A stretch of 64,000 nt of DNA from Plumapathes pennacea (GCA_964036295.1 OZ038473.1:8153501-8217500), one strand, 5' to 3'; shown: positions 11,872-25,700, numbered from the stretch's first letter. The notes: generated by a model not told the origin, from the letters alone. Numbers and translations are program-made.

Positions 11872-12368
11872 TCACTGAGGTTGTATTTCGCTCCGTCTAA
11901 ACGTGGAGTAGACATCCTCCTCTCGTCCCTTTCCAGGACGAAGGACGTTTTCTCGTAAGCGACGAGCATTCACAGCTGGAGGATTGTAAAACGCCACGAC
12001 AAACGAATACTCCCCGTTTTTACTTCTTGCCCTAGCCATGCCAATTTCTCTAGTTTCTTTCCATATCATTTGAACAAAGTGTCGCGTTTCGTCGTTTAGC
12101 TTTGGGTACGAAAAGCTGTACGACTTGATTTCGCTGTACCATTTCTCTGCGGCTCTTTTGGCGATGTCCCCGCTTGTTCCATGGAACTGTGCTATGTTTT
12201 CCCCTTTTTGCTCGCGTAGGTCCGATAGCGTGATAAACTGTTTTTGCGCCAACTGGTCTGCTAACACTTGTGCTTCAGTAGCAAGGGAAGTGGACCACTC
12301 TAGAGGTAGAGAATGATGTCGGGCGCGCAACCTATTTTGTGCATCAAGTGATTCTCTTTCCCACACAC
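11872..12368 (-). CDS. CAP-A exon 6: CAP domain and stop
   Basis: Acceptor TTTCCCCTCAG, 164 residues after the split codon, then TGA. CAP signatures in order: QNRLRARHHSLPLEW, GENIA, KWYSEI, HFVQMIWKETREIGMA and FVVAFYNPP. There is no cysteine, so this is the disulfide-free GLIPR2/GAPR-1-like subclass rather than a CRISP with hinge and Cys-rich C-terminus. A C-terminal tail of about 35 residues follows the domain. Confidence 0.93.
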
Positions 12369-15300
12369 CTGAGGGGAAATGGACGTACATTTTGATAAGG
12401 TTATGACATTTTCAGTTTACGCGCCAGTTTTTGGTCAATTTGAAAAGAAACGTAATATTCTGAACTATAACCTTGGTCAATATAAAGACTATTTTTACGG
12501 CAACCTTTAAGATTATATTGACGCATAACTGCTGACAGGAGTTTAATGGAATTATTATATAGGTTAAGCAACACGAATTATAAACCTTTACCATCATAAC
12601 CTACCGGGACAATCTCTTGAAAAGCAGGTTTTAGTCTGTATCATTTCTTTGTCAGGACATTTGAAGGTCAGACAAACACGTGCTCTGATGACCACCCCCT
12701 TGCCACACGTGACTGAACATTCAGACCAACCATTCCACTCACTGAACCTGATGTCTGACAAAAGATGTTACAAACAACAGTAAAAAAAAAACACAGAAAA
12801 TTTATTGGTTCGGATGATAATGAGAACATGCAAGAGGAAAAGAGGGACAGAAGAAGACCAGAGTAGAAAGAAAGAAGCTAACAATCAATATAGTGTCCAA
12901 CTGAAAGCCAGGCTGAATATTAAAAATGTAATATATTCAAGGAATGATTGCATAGATGATGACAGGAAGTCGGACCTGGCGCTAATTTATGCTGAACCAA
13001 AGGTAATTCTCTGAAAAAAATAATGGCAATACATAGCATATCTCAAACAATTCTCGAAATACAGTATTATATTTTTACTTGCCATGTGCGTCTTCTTGTC
13101 TGCTTTCCTGTTTTCGTCTTGTTGCAGTTTCTTCGTGGTCCATAGGAACAAGATGTTTGTGTTGGCTTCTATTAAAAAGTTCCGCATGTCTTTGTAGAAG
13201 TGAGGATTTTTGTTCAATCTTAGCCTCTTTGTTCTTTTGCAGTAACGTCATCAGTTCCTCCATACTTTTCAGTTCTTCGCGGAGCTCTTTCAATTCAATT
13301 TTGGAATCAGTTCCTTGTAATAGCGATTCTTCAGAATTAGACGTAAAATTAAGCGATGTCGTCTTATTGTGATTTTTGTTATACTCATTTCTGTCTTTAC
13401 CTTGTGAACTTATATAATTGTGCGACACTTTGCGTAACTCCTTCCGCAATCTATGTCTTGAATTCGACAACTTTTCTCTTGAATGACCAACTTTCGAGGT
13501 TTCTAAGCTGTCTTTCGCAGTGCTCAAGTCGTTTTCTTTCTGGTCTTCTTTGTCCTTTGCAAATTCTGTGCTCTTGCTATCAGAGATATCAGAATACCCT
13601 TTATGATCTTTAACATTGTCACTCAACCTGATATGTACTGTCGTGTTTCCAAGACGAAAGCTCTTTGTCTTGCTATTTATATTAATATTTAGTATATTTG
13701 CGCCGCTGGCATCGCTGTTGCCTGTACCAGCATCTAGATCACTGGTGTCTCCAGATCCCTCTGCAATTTTATTGCCGTCTGTGCCAAACTTTTGACCTTT
13801 AAGTTCTTCATTCTTTGAACGCGGCTTCGTTTTCCCTTTGGATATTTTTGGGTTTCGGTCATTATTGTTATGTATTCTGCTATTTTCATAGTCATTGTCC
13901 ATGTTTCCTTGGGCGTTCTCTTCTTCTGTGCTTGGGTCACCGTTTTTGTTTGAATTAGAAGAATTACCCTTGTTCTCACCTTCATCTCCGTCATCCTGCA
14001 CTGCCATAATATCACTTTCATCAAAATTCTGACTATCCTGGGTCTTCCCATAATGTTCATAGTCATCGTATTTGGACGCATCATACGAGTCAGTGTTTGT
14101 ATTATCAGTAAACTCCAGTTCACTCGCTTTTTCTTCCTCTGTATCCTTCAGATTCAAATCACCAAACGCATACAACGTTTCACCGTTATCGTTCGGCTTA
14201 TCGAAAAGTTCATCTTGTCCTTGAGGATGTTTATGTACTGTTTGAGACTTATAGTGTTTGTGACTTGATGCCTTTTGCTGTCTGTTATTTGTGACATAGT
14301 TGTCGTTATTTTCAAGAGAACCTGACTCGTCTTTCGAGTATAATTTCATGGATCCCGGGTAGTTTATGGAGGTGTCTTCGTAAGATCTAAGATTGTATGC
14401 ATTTGGATAGTTCGTCAACCAATCAGCTGCCTCTTGGTTTCCTTCGAAATCCGCTCGTGTTTCTACGTTGTATTCCGGAAGTGCTTCTGCCTTTTTGTTT
14501 AAGTCGTCGTCTGTAAGGTCTCTGTTCTTGTTACTTTCTTCTTCGTCTGTCGTTGCTTCTATAGGTTTTGGTGGGGACTTTTCTTCTTCCACTGTCGCGT
14601 CGATAGTATCAAAATCCTCAATTCCATTTTGTTGCAACATTACTGTTGAAAGGAAATGTGTCAGTTGGCTGAAGCACCCACGCATGTGGCACTGTTGCTC
14701 ATTAATCGTTTCTTTTTTTACACTATTCTTAACTCACTAACGCATGCATTTTTTAAGTCTATATTATTTTTTGGTTTAACTGATGTACTTCGTAAATTCG
14801 TGATATACAATTCCAAGAAACGCAATGTCATGCTAAGCATGAATCTTGAGCCCTGCTCGTTTCATGGACATTTCCCAACACATTCTCAATTCTTTTTAAT
14901 ATACTGATTAAAGGACCCCGTTGTACAGCAATGGAATGTGCTAGGCGATGCTTAGTTTTACATGAAGTTCATTTATATTGTTAGTCACTTAATTTGTCTA
15001 TCTGCAATAATCTTGCTAGCTATTTAGTATAGGAAAACCATTGCACGCCAGTGTCACAGTGCTGAACCAAAACAATGTCATGGAAACACAAAGATCCCCA
15101 ATAAAAATTGGCTATGCTTAGTTTGCTATTGTCTCTTCCACTGTGTTCCATTACCCTCATCAACACACAGTTGATACACCAGTCCAGTTTGTCTTCCGCC
15201 ACGCCGACGCAGTCAACCTAGTTCTCTTAAGAACTGGTATTACGTTATGCTATGCTTAGTTTGCCCTAATTTGACTTAATTTTTCATGTAGCTGTTACAA

Positions 15301-18300
15301 TAAGGCAAACAAAGAATATTTCCAATCAGCTTTTGCAAAATACTTTCACAAAAAGACTATAATTAGATGTAATTAGAAATATAATTCATTTTATATTCCA
15401 TTCTATTGCTTGTATGACCGTTGTTATTTTTAATCTGCATCAATCATCTCCAAACGTCATCAATCATCTCCAAATGTTCTCTTCGCGTTTGTTTCAAATT
15501 TATTTCTTTTAAAGTCAGCTTTAAAAATACCTCATGTGAATCAGATCATGCAAAGAAAGCTTGTGTCACCTCAACTTAAGAAATACTGATAACCTTGAAA
15601 CTGGAGTAAGCTCCGAAATGACAGTAAAAAACTAATTCAAAAGCTTTTTAATCAAAATTCCCTGGGCTGTGTAAATTGTAGTCGAGGTTAATATACTCAC
15701 GCCGTTCGTCTCTGTTCTCTGTTAGTAGCTCAGGTCTCAGTGCCTCTTTCACACCTTGTACATCATGACGGTCCAATCGATTATCAAGATCGACAAGATC
15801 TGCATGCAGTTATTCAGGGAAACACATGTGTGTTGTTAAAGTCTCATTATAAACTCGAATAAGTATATGCACTATTTATGTCATTACCTGTTAGAGACAG
15901 AACGACGCACAGACATTCAGACAGGTACAGACTGACGTAATATGAGAAGAACATACTGTGAGAGTTGTTCAAGAACTGAGACAAACAGTGAAACGGGGAA
16001 AAGAATTAGACAAAGACAAACTGATGAATGATTGGATAAGTGGCAATCTTAAACGCGGGGGCGCGCTATAAACGGGGACCCCAAGGGGAATATTTTAGTG
16101 ATATTAAATACAAAATGGCGGAATGAAGAGAACAAACAAGAAGCCTTTCTCTTATATCGGCACAAACAGAACTGTCAACTAAATAGATGGTTTTGCACAG
16201 CACGATTTACGTTTACAAGTCGCCAATTGTGGGTTTTTCATGTGGCATTTGCCAGCTGTAGGCAGAACAACAGATTCAGTGTGGCGGCCTATTTCTAAAT
16301 CGCCATTCCCACCACCAGTCATCTTGGTTTTCGACCGACGGATGAATATATTTCTTGTTTCTGCTAGCGCTATGACGACCTGTAAATAGGGCCTTCCTCG
16401 GTACGCTCTCTTGAGGGCAGCATTTAGTGTTTTCGAGTAATTCCAATCAAAGTAGATTGCAATTACAAAATGCAAATCATTTCAATATGGTTCGGTCAGT
16501 CCAATATTGACTCGATTTACTCAATTTGAGCTCAGTTGAACAAATATATCGGCAAGGAATTTGACTAGATTTAACTTTCGATCATTGTCGTATGTTTTTA
16601 CTCGGAAAACTCACAAAGACTATGTGCATCATTGTTTTATTACCGGAGTCATTTGTTTAATCGAAATCCTTATCAAAATCTTGTAGTGTGCCCCCGCGTT
16701 TAAAGAATCTGGGTCATGAGATGCGCATGCGCTATTTCCTTTTATCACGCGTGCATACTTAATAAAATTCAACGGCTGATACCCTCAAAACAGCCTGTCA
16801 AAATCAAAGCTAAGCCTGAAGATTTTTCTTCAAAATACACCGACATTGCTTCACCAGCTTCTAGCAGACGGGTTGTTTTGAGTATGGTTAATTATATACG
16901 CATATGCTGCATCTATTTGAACCAAAACAAATATTTAAACATCTGTGCTACGTTAATGAAAATAATTAAAACTAGAATAATAGAAAAGCAACAATCTCAC
17001 AGACAAGGCATAACCATGAGACAAGTAGTTACCATAAAATCTGACACTCATATCTCTAGTAACCATAAGGCAATCGCCGAAATTTTCAATACTCATTTCA
17101 CAGAAATTGGTCCTAAGTTAGCATCTAATATTCCCCAAGGGCCTACATCATACAACGATTACATCAAAAGGATAGATCCTTCCTTCCAGTTGACACAAAT
17201 TGAACCAACAATCATTCGAGATCTTCTTCTCTCCTTATATACAAACAAAGCAACGGGCTTAGACATCATAGCCTTAAAAATACTAAAGGACCTGCACCTG
17301 TTGTCTACAAATCACTCGCGATTATTTTGAACAAGTATGCTGACACGGGTATCTTTCCAAAGGGATTGAAACTCGCGAAAGTAATTCCCATCTGTAAATC
17401 AAAGGATATAGACAAAGAGAATCTGGACAGCTATCGACCAATATCAGTTCTACAGTCAATAGGTAAAATATTCGAAAGAATCGTCTTTAATCAACTGTAT
17501 AGTTACCTAAATTCGAATCAAAATTTGATTCGTAGTGATGTAGCTCTTCAATTTTTTCAACTTGAAATACTTGAGAGAAAGAAGCAGTTAATTTACTGTA
17601 TGATTTGAGTTGAACACATCTTTTAAGTACAAGCCGTGTCCACAGCGACACAGTCACTCAGTAAACCCGTCACAATGACAAACGTGAAAGTTTAGCTCTC
17701 TTTCGACTCTTCAAGTTTCTTTTGTTTGAAATTAAACGGGCGCTTTGCAACTCAAAACAGTAAACGTAGTTTTATTTTATTTTTTAATGCATTTATCATC
17801 ACACAGGGATTCAAAGAAAATATTCAAGGCTGAAGAAAATCCAGTATCTCAATTACCTCCCGTGAAAATCAAAACTTACAATTCCCTAAAATCTTCGATA
17901 ATTTTGAAATGAAACAGCGTCCATTCATTGTAAAACCCATACTTGCAGTGTTTACAGCACAACTCTTCTACTGGCGGCGCCACGATCACCAAAACAGTGT
18001 CCGACAAACCTTGTATCTTCTCAGATTCGTTCACGGTAACTGTTCACATTCTTTGGCCGATCACTTTGCTTTCTTTCGATGTTAAACCATCCGAGTTTTA
18101 ATACGACGAGCTAATCTGCCGTTCACGATGCCACAAAGACCGGCATTAGAAGTCGAATCTTCTTCTCCAACTGTTTTCTTGGCTTGTAAACTGAAAGTTT
18201 TCCCCGTGAAATGGATTTATCTCCTTTACAGATTCTCGATGCACTGCTTTGGTTTAGCCCAGACTTAGCCGGCACCTCTTACAGAAACCAAAGAACTGCA

Positions 18301-19626
18301 CGTCAAGCTCGTGTGTGAAACTTTTGACATAGAAATTAAACTGTGACGTAGCGGGTCTGTCTGCCTGATCCGTACAAGAAAATACGAACCGCTAACGAAC
18401 CAATCAGAATGCTCCATTTCCAACATGGACCGGTGAGCCATATAATAGATATGCATATTTGCTGAAACCAAGTTGAAATGGTTGATATTTTGTCTGTTTG
18501 TTAGCACACAAATATAAATGAAATGTAACCAGATTGAAGAATGTGTCAAAAATTGCTCTCCCATCACCCATACGTTGAACTAACAGTCAGACATATAAAT
18601 GTCAAATCACAAATTAAACCAGTCGGTTAAAACGTTTCTTTACTTGTTTTTTTTTTTTTTTTTTGGTGATGTAAAGAAAATTTAGATATTCTAGAACTCA
18701 TTTTGGTAGAGCAAAGCCAAAAATGGCGTGAGCAGGCATGTTCTCGTGTAATAAATGATACCTGGATTGACGTCATTACATTGGCGTTTTCGAAACAAAC
18801 TTTTGTAACTCATAGGCGCGACATTCAAGCCAAGAAATCTTCAACTTCTGGTCAACTATTTACTTTATGTACAATCAATTTTAAAGATAAAAGTGTTTCG
18901 GATTAGAGGCACCTAAATTAATCAGTTTAAATCCCAATACGGTACAGAAGGAAAATACACCATACCGTCCAAAGGAATCCCTTTGTGAATAACTTGTATC
19001 TTCTTGCCACTAAGTCTGTACGCTGCAGTTGAAAAATTATCAGTTACCAAACAAAGTATTTTGTCCTTGTAGGTCATGTCAGTGGGTTCTATTTTAAGTT
19101 TTGTAACTCTGGACGAAAATAAAGCCTTCCATGGATTTCATCCATCTAGGATGACGTCATTGTACCCCCTCCCCCATTCTCATAACCTAAGGGCCACAAC
19201 TTCCAAAAATGCCTATCTTGTAGAATATGCAACAGGTTATGCAATGAAAGTGAAAGATTATCGAAACCCACATGTTTACGTTCGTGCGGTGGAGGGGGTA
19301 TGACTTTCATACAAAGGGTTAATCGAGCGTTGAACAATTGGTCGGGTGAGCATTAATTTCTGTGTGAGGAGGTACAAGGGCCGTGATTGGAAGAAGATTT
19401 GATATTTAAATTATTTAAAACCGGAAATACGGACACAGTGGAGAAAAGTTGAGTTTTACCCGAAATTAATCCCAAAATTAATTCGACCCGAGTCTTCCTC
19501 CTAGCCTTAAGTTATATTCCGAATAGCAAACAGGAAGGAATCGCCGGAACACTTCTGCTTACCATTTGACAACTGCCCAACAATCATCACAACCACCAGA
19601 ACTATCACCTCTTTTTCCTTGAACAT
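11872..19626 (-). CDS. CAP-A: secreted disordered-TSP1-CAP protein, 6 exons, 808 aa
   Basis: Predicted exons, minus strand: 19563-19626, 18966-19022, 15701-15799, 13083-14642, 12605-12754 and 11872-12368, 2427 nt or 809 codons in frame. Exon 1 codes a signal peptide (MFKEKEVIVLVVVMIVG). Residues 22-73 are two short linker exons; 74-593 a very acidic Asp/Glu/Asn/Ser-rich region, probably disordered, with a helical Lys/Glu-rich stretch near its end; 594-643 a TSP1 repeat with six cysteines; 644-808 a CAP (SCP/TAPS) domain of the GLIPR2 type. All introns are phase 1. The fourth intron uses a GC donor (CATG|GCAAGT). The CAP domain keeps all four family cavity residues (HH, EAQ, GENIA, HFVQ). A secreted matrix or adhesion role is inference. 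The introns hold LINE and TTAA-element insertions. Confidence 0.85.
12605..12754 (-). CDS. CAP-A exon 5: TSP1 domain
   Basis: Fifty codons between acceptor TTTTGTCAG and donor G|GTAGGT, phase 1-1. The motif WNGWSECSVTCGKG followed by four more cysteines (RVC, FKC, KTC, RDCP) is a complete thrombospondin type 1 repeat with six cysteines and the Trp ladder. A symmetric 1-1 exon can be gained or lost without breaking the frame, which fits its absence from CAP-C. Confidence 0.9.
13083..14642 (-). CDS. CAP-A exon 4: acidic low-complexity region
   Basis: 520 codons, phase 1 at both ends, after acceptor TTTCAACAG. Composition is dominated by D, E, N, S and K with no cysteine after its start, as expected of a disordered extracellular region. 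A strand-like motif at 13611-13705 (NINSKTKSF, then VHIRLSDNV) has counterparts in CAP-B and CAP-C. LPEYN near the N-terminal end is shared with CAP-B. Residues coded at about 13150-13300 (ELREELKSMEELMTLLQK) should form a coiled coil or amphipathic helix. Read-through past the exon gives an immediate TAA, so the exon could look terminal unless the GC donor is recognised. Confidence 0.85.
14643..15700. other. CAP-A intron 3, proximal part
   Basis: AT-rich intron sequence between exons 3 and 4; contains no further exon that fits the frame. Confidence 0.5.
16053..16699. mobile_element. TTAA element, uninterrupted copy, in CAP-A intron 3
   Basis: TTAA at 16049-16052 and 16700-16703; inverted termini ACGCGGGGGCGCGCTATAAA and the complement ACGCGGGGGCACACTACAAG. 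It lies in reverse orientation to 10285-11437. Non-coding. Confidence 0.85.
16890..17606 (+). pseudogene. LINE reverse-transcriptase fragment, frameshifted and truncated
   Basis: Pre-RT linker (FNTHFTEIGPKLA, NKATGLDIIALKIL) runs in one frame, shifts near 17310, then continues in another with FPKGLKLAKVIPICKSKD and SYRPISVLQSIGKIFERIVF. These are RT block 1-2 motifs of CR1/Jockey-like non-LTR elements. It ends before the FADD block. It lies antisense in CAP-A intron 2. Confidence 0.85.
17640..18440. repeat. diverged family B-like repeat
   Basis: Shares a GCGTCCATTCATT...ATACTTGCAGTGTTTACAG block with 60930-60980, and ends with CCGTACAAGAAAATACGAACCG and AACCAATCAGAATG, which resemble the family B tail units. 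Diverged and incomplete. Confidence 0.5.
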
Positions 19627-21295
19627 TGCGTCGTTCACTTGGTTGAAACTTTGTCATTTACGAAAGACATCAGCGATAATTTTGTTTGCTAGAGCAGCAG
19701 TTCGTCAGAACAGCTCTGCTGGCACAAGGTCCATGCTGCTTTTCTGTGACTCCTAAATCAAGACCAGAAAAAATGAAAAACGAAACAAATCCTTGAAACA
19801 ACTACAAACAAAATATATTGTACTACTGAGCATTCATAGCGTGGCCATATGCGTTTGATTAAGTATTCCATTAAGTAGTCCAGTAGTAAGCAGAAGATAT
19901 TTCAAGAGACAGGTTATCAGCAAATTTTGGAATAATAATACTTCTTGAATGGAAATCAAGTGTTGTCAACTTTCATTGCTCCTGTAATTGGAATCGCCAT
20001 AAGTTTATTTTCCTTTACTCCTGCTGAACCAAATTAAGCGAACGTATTTTAGCTAACTCATTATTTTATGGCTGTAACACCTGCGAAAGCCATGTGGTAA
20101 ACGCTGTGTGGCTGCCATCTTGCGTAGTGACCTTTAAGTTTACAACAGTTGTCCGAAGAATCAGACTCCTTTCTAATATTTGCCCTTTTAAACAATAGGT
20201 TGTATTTCTCACGCACTGACCGAATATAGGTTGGCTGTTAAGCGGTAAAGCACACAATTTGTCAAATAAGATGTTTAGTTCTTTTAGTGATGTGGTTAAC
20301 AATACATTAAAAGCAACCAGCAAATTTTACTCCGTTAATAAATTGAAAGCTAACGTGAAATCGATATATTATAGTTTATTGTTCTTATTTCAAATTGTAG
20401 GGAAGGTGTCACTAATTCATAATATCCAAGACAAAATAACGAGAATTAGTTTTGGATATTCAAAGCAAATTTTTATACATATCAACAGCATCACAACTTA
20501 CATTTGTTCTTTATCGTATCTGTTTCCGTAATAGTGCCATGCCATCTAACCTTACTGAAAAGCAGAAACTTCTGTGTGCCTAAACGTCTAAATTCTTCTC
20601 TCGAATATTATAGTTTTAACAAAATGTTTAATCATGAATAATTAATTATGGGTTAGTCCCAATCTGTTAGGACTGTGCTCAGTGGACTAGATATTACCTC
20701 ATGAGACTGTCCTATAAACCCTGTTTGAAATATAATCAACAAAGATTAATTTCTGCATTGTGTTGATATTACGAAAATATCCAGTCGTACTTCGCATTTA
20801 TTTTTCTGCAACCTGATTACTTGTTTTACGTGCGCTGTGGTATTTAAACATGAATCAGGAACTGTGATACCAGAATACTGAACCATTCTCATCCTATAAA
20901 CGGTTTACGCACGCAAGAAATCTAAGCTTATTTCAGTGATTTTTACCTGAACTTTGATAGCAATAGAACGGATGGTTGGACTCAAAATCAATCATCGATA
21001 CGCCACCCGTCACAGGTTTAGCACAGGTAAGTGTTACAGTGATATGCGTCAGTAGATATTTAATAGGGATCGAGTTGCCAGTGTTAATATAGAAACGTTG
21101 TTATAAAATATAGAGACAACATGCACTGGTTTAGCTAGTTTAGTACTGGTGCATCGTTCGAATCGCAAAACAAGGGTTCTAGAAGGGCTCGACCTCCTCG
21201 AAAATTGCAAAGCGTTTTATATCTTCTTCATCTCAAGAATCTGCTAAACATTGGTTGTTTGGCGCGCTCACGTGATTGCCATTATTATTACTAAT

Positions 21296-21326
<31 letters not shown>

Positions 21327-22263
21327 ATTGTGATGTCGAATAACGGTGCGTTATAATTGGTTGTCATGGTCACGTGATTAGCACTGACGCAGTTTCGATT
21401 TTGCAGTGAAGGAATTGTACGATTGATTTAGTGAGTGAATTTAATATTCTTGCCTCGAAACAACTATCAACTATGAAACATTGAAGCCAGCTAACGACGC
21501 TTGAAGCAGTCGACGATTTGTGGTAACCGAACATCGGACTGTCATCCTGCTCCATTGAGTGACTGATTAACGTTATATATACCTCTGAGGAGCGTATAGG
21601 AAACGTCGAGGCCAATGCTCCAAAAAGGTGGTTCTTGCAGTTCTGGGCAACCAGGCTTTTCCGCGTTTCCGTATTATAATACAAAAATGTGGCTTTGAAC
21701 TCAGTGCAACACTGGGGGGTTACTGACCTCTGATCGGAAGAGAAACTTTTAACTTAAGAGGTGTTGTAAAACTTTGATCTGGTATAAACGTAAACTTCTG
21801 CAAATATTGTCCTGTTCGCTCTGTTCCATGGTGAAAGCTAATGTCAATATTTTAATCTTAAGCCGCGCTCACCAAGCAACTCCTACTGAAAGATGTGGTC
21901 CGTCAAGCTTGGATTCGAAATGGAAACTCCATTGACACATATACAGTATTACACATGAAAGAGTCTCATCAACAGAGTCATATTTCAAAAACGAGTGCAA
22001 GTGTTTAATGAGGGGTTCCAAACACCGAGAACAATAAAGCGACCGAGTTCTTTTGTTGTTTTGAGTTGTTTGAAACCCTTATCAAAGACGAGCACAACTT
22101 CTTGAAGCAACTTCCCAGAGGAATGTATGCAAACAAGGCTAATGATAGAAACATTACTGTATAATATGATATCAGTGAAAGCCCGAATCTCGGTGAAGTA
22201 CTGACTTCCTTATTCCTTATTATATCAACTTTCTTTCGTAGATTCAGATGTTTTGTTTCTGTT
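19627..22263. other. intergenic, between CAP-B 3' end and CAP-A 5' end
   Basis: Should hold the CAP-A promoter and the CAP-B 3' UTR. No clear TATA or extra exon could be fixed. Contains an (ATT)n run at about 21284-21320. Confidence 0.5.
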
Positions 22264-22742
22264 CTAAAACGTTTTCGATAATATAGTGTCTCGCTTGTTG
22301 GATTCTTCTGGCACCCGGACGTTCTCTTTCACTTGGCTTTCCATGTTTCCTGGAGGGTCATATAAAGCTACTACGATAGTATGCTTCCCATCTCGACTCT
22401 TCGTTATTCCCATACCAAGGCGTCTCGAGTCTTTCCAAATGAGCTGTGTAAAATGCTTTGTTTTGTCTTTGAGTCTGGGCGCTTTGAACTTGAAATTCGT
22501 GATTTCGCTGTACCACCCTGCGGTTGCCTTCTCGGCCGCTATGTCGTAGTTTTGCTTCAACTCAGCAATATTCTCTCCTTTTATTTCCTCCAGGTCTGAT
22601 TTCAGTATCTTCTCTTTACTCGCTAAGTTGTGAGCAATAGTTTGGGCTTTTTTAGCGAGATCCTTGGACCATTCTAAAGGAGGGCTCTTGTGCCAGGCTC
22701 TAAACTTGTTGTGGAGTCTGAGACCTGCTTGGCCAAGCTCTT
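22264..22742 (-). CDS. CAP-B exon 7: CAP domain and stop
   Basis: Begins after AAAAAAATAG, a pyrimidine-poor acceptor set by the phase and by the paralogues. CAP signatures: LHNKFRAWHKSPPLEW, GENIAEL, GWYSEI, HFTQLIWKDSRRLGMGI and VVALYDPPGN; stop TAG. No cysteine. The residue matching the second cavity acidic residue of GAPR-1 (LNREAQ) is Lys here (LAKKAQ), so the proposed metal- or ligand-binding tetrad is incomplete. Confidence 0.92.
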
Positions 22743-25700
22743 CTATTTTTTTCAGACGAAAAATATAGCATTAGTTTAATTTCTAAACAACATAATTTAA
22801 GAAAGCAATATCTTTGATCAATTGGTAGTTCCGGTTGCACTGAACTGAATTACGGAACGATTACTATAGAAAAAAATGTGTGTACAAATTTACACCCATT
22901 ACATTGATGGAGATGAAATATCATATTGACTACATGAACCGCGGATAGAGCATTTTTGACAAGCTGCATATATTATAGCTACTTCGTTTTTGCCTATCAT
23001 ATTGACCTGTCTCGAATATAATACACTAAGAAATAGATATTGAGTTACTATTTGTTAAATGGACCTTCCTATGCGTTTCATTTTTTACCTGGACATAACT
23101 CCTTGACGCAAGCCTTGCTCTCCGTGCGATATCCTTTGCAACCGCTCCCCTCACAGGGCCTTGCTCTCGCTTGTATACCGTGTCCGCATGTGATTGAACA
23201 GGGTGACCAGGTACTCCAACTGTGAGTGCGTACTGAAAACCATGGAACGGTTTAAATAGATAACCACCTCGAATACTGTTTAATTGATTTTCAATCTATT
23301 TCTAACCTTTTTAATTTTACTTCGCGGTCGTTTCTTAGCGATTGTTTTTACGGACGCGAGGCCTAAAGTTTGAAATATTATTAGACACACTGCACGTCTA
23401 TTACGTCGAACTTCATGGAACTAGGAGTGTTAATTGTACAATCGTGAAGTTCCTTTCTAATAGCTTATCCGCCATTATCGCCATTTCAATCAAAGGAAAA
23501 CGTGTAATAAAGGTTTGCTCAGAAATCCAGATAAACCTTTAATATTAATTTTTTAAACAAAGCCTAACTTAGACCTGGTTTATCGCTAAAATAAAGTTTA
23601 GACGGGCTCCGTAAACCAGGGTTTGCCAAAGGTTAAACTGCATTTTCAGAACATATATCGGCGTCGGTTTATAAAGACCACGTTTAGCCGTGGTCCGATA
23701 AGCATGGCTATTGTTTGAGCTGTTTAGATCAGGGCTTTCTTTGCCGCGGTCTAAGCCTTGTTTAAAATATCGACCCTTAGAGTTTTTGGACACAAGTTTC
23801 ACAAAGATAACTTGTGACGTAGTTTTGTCTTACCGTCAGACACCGCATCCATTTGAGAGTCACCAATTTCATAACGCTTTTTTCCATCAGTCATTGAGCT
23901 ATCATCAATCCCTCTAACCATGCCATCATCTTCTAAATACTTAGATGGCTCCAACACTGCTTTTAGAGGCATGTCACTGGAACCGTATTGTCCATATCTG
24001 CTGTCCAGGTTCCTTTGACGAATCTTCTCCATTTTTCGTCTTGCCAAATCAACTAGCCGTAGAATGTCCATTTTGGCGAAATCATCACTTTTAGGCTGAA
24101 TTATTCCATTAGCACCGCGCGTGAAAGACGTTTCTCGTTCATTACTAGAGTACGCTTGCAAAGCATTCCAACCAGCAAACGACGGATTTACTCTATTTGG
24201 AAGACGTCCATGCTCTGAAAGTCTTGCAGACAGGTACCCCAGCGATGGCTGTCCGATCGGTAATGAAGGGGAATTAACCGCTAGTACACTTGCGGGATAA
24301 TTACTCGTGTCTTTCTTTCTACTCGCAAAACTGTTTTCATTACTTTCTCTGTATCCAATACTACGTAAGTAATCAGGATTGTTGACCCTCCCGGGATTCT
24401 CCTCACGAAATTCATTGTCGTTATCTTCATCGTCTCTCAGTAGGCTGTTACGGTCGACTTTTTCTTCATTCTTCCTATAAATGTTTGGAAACTTGTGAGT
24501 ATTTTCATTTGTTTTCCCAAGAATCTGCCAGTCTGATGGCCCCGTTAGTTGTTTTCGAAGAAGTTTCGTGGTATCCCTACTTCCACTTTCTGGTGTTTTA
24601 TCTTTGAGATTATTTGTCTGTGAGTGCTCTTGTGATGCTACTTTCGGACCAGCGCCTTCCTGGTTTGATGCCCCACTCGAAAAATTTACCCCACTTTTGC
24701 TGTTGTCATTAGGGATGTCCGGATGCTTCATTACCTCTCTGTTTGCAGAATATAAATCAACTTGTTTAGAAACATTAGACGAGACTGCGCTGTCTGTATT
24801 CAGTGCGGAGCTAGTCTGTTTTGAACCAGACTTTCCGTTAATTTGGCTGGATCTCGATTCAGCTTGGTCGGTACCTTCTTTGCCTATTTGCGAGTCCATG
24901 AGCCTCACATTTCCAGGAATCTTCAGGAGAAGAGAGCCGTCTTTTCTGGTGTCAGCCTTAAAGCTGACGGGCTTTCCAGACCCGGAGATTTTGAGGGTAA
25001 CTAAACCGTTGCCACTTCGTCCATCGTTGAGAGTGGGGCCTTGAGACCCGGACTCAGTTTCGATCTCAGCATTTGTGTTTTCTTCAATTTCTAAGTTAGG
25101 TAGAGTTATCTGTGATTGTGTTACTCCTTCATTTTTCGGTGCCGAATGCCTACTGTCTCCATTTGCTTGCTCCGGTGCTTGATGCTGGCTTGATTGATTT
25201 GTCTCCGCAAGTGTTCCCTTTCCCCGCTGTGGATTTATCTCTGACGTCATTTTTCCTGATACTTTTCCAGCAGTCGCGGTATCTGCCCCGAGGCTTTGGG
25301 CTTTCGTGACATTTGGTTCATTAAAACTCGTTACTGGTAACGCAACTTTGCCAGCAGATAGCTCTCTGCTGGTGAACCCTTGAACTTCAGGTTTTATACC
25401 CAGCAGTTTCTCGAATAGGACGTGTCTTTCACTTTCATCGTAACTGCTATCTGTATTGTTGTTATGGTCCAACAGTTTCAAGAGGACTTCTTTACCAATC
25501 TCCGAAATAAGGTTCGCGTGTCCGTTTTTGTCACCGCCAGATGTGCCCAATTGGTTTTCATTGTGAGAAAAGTCGTGAGATCCGAGTAAATTCCCGACCA
25601 TTTCACCATTGTTTTTATACTTTTTCTTCAGCTCGTTAATACTTGCATAGCTCTCCGAGGGCATGTCTTCTTGGTGAGTGGTTTCTGGACTGATGTCGTA

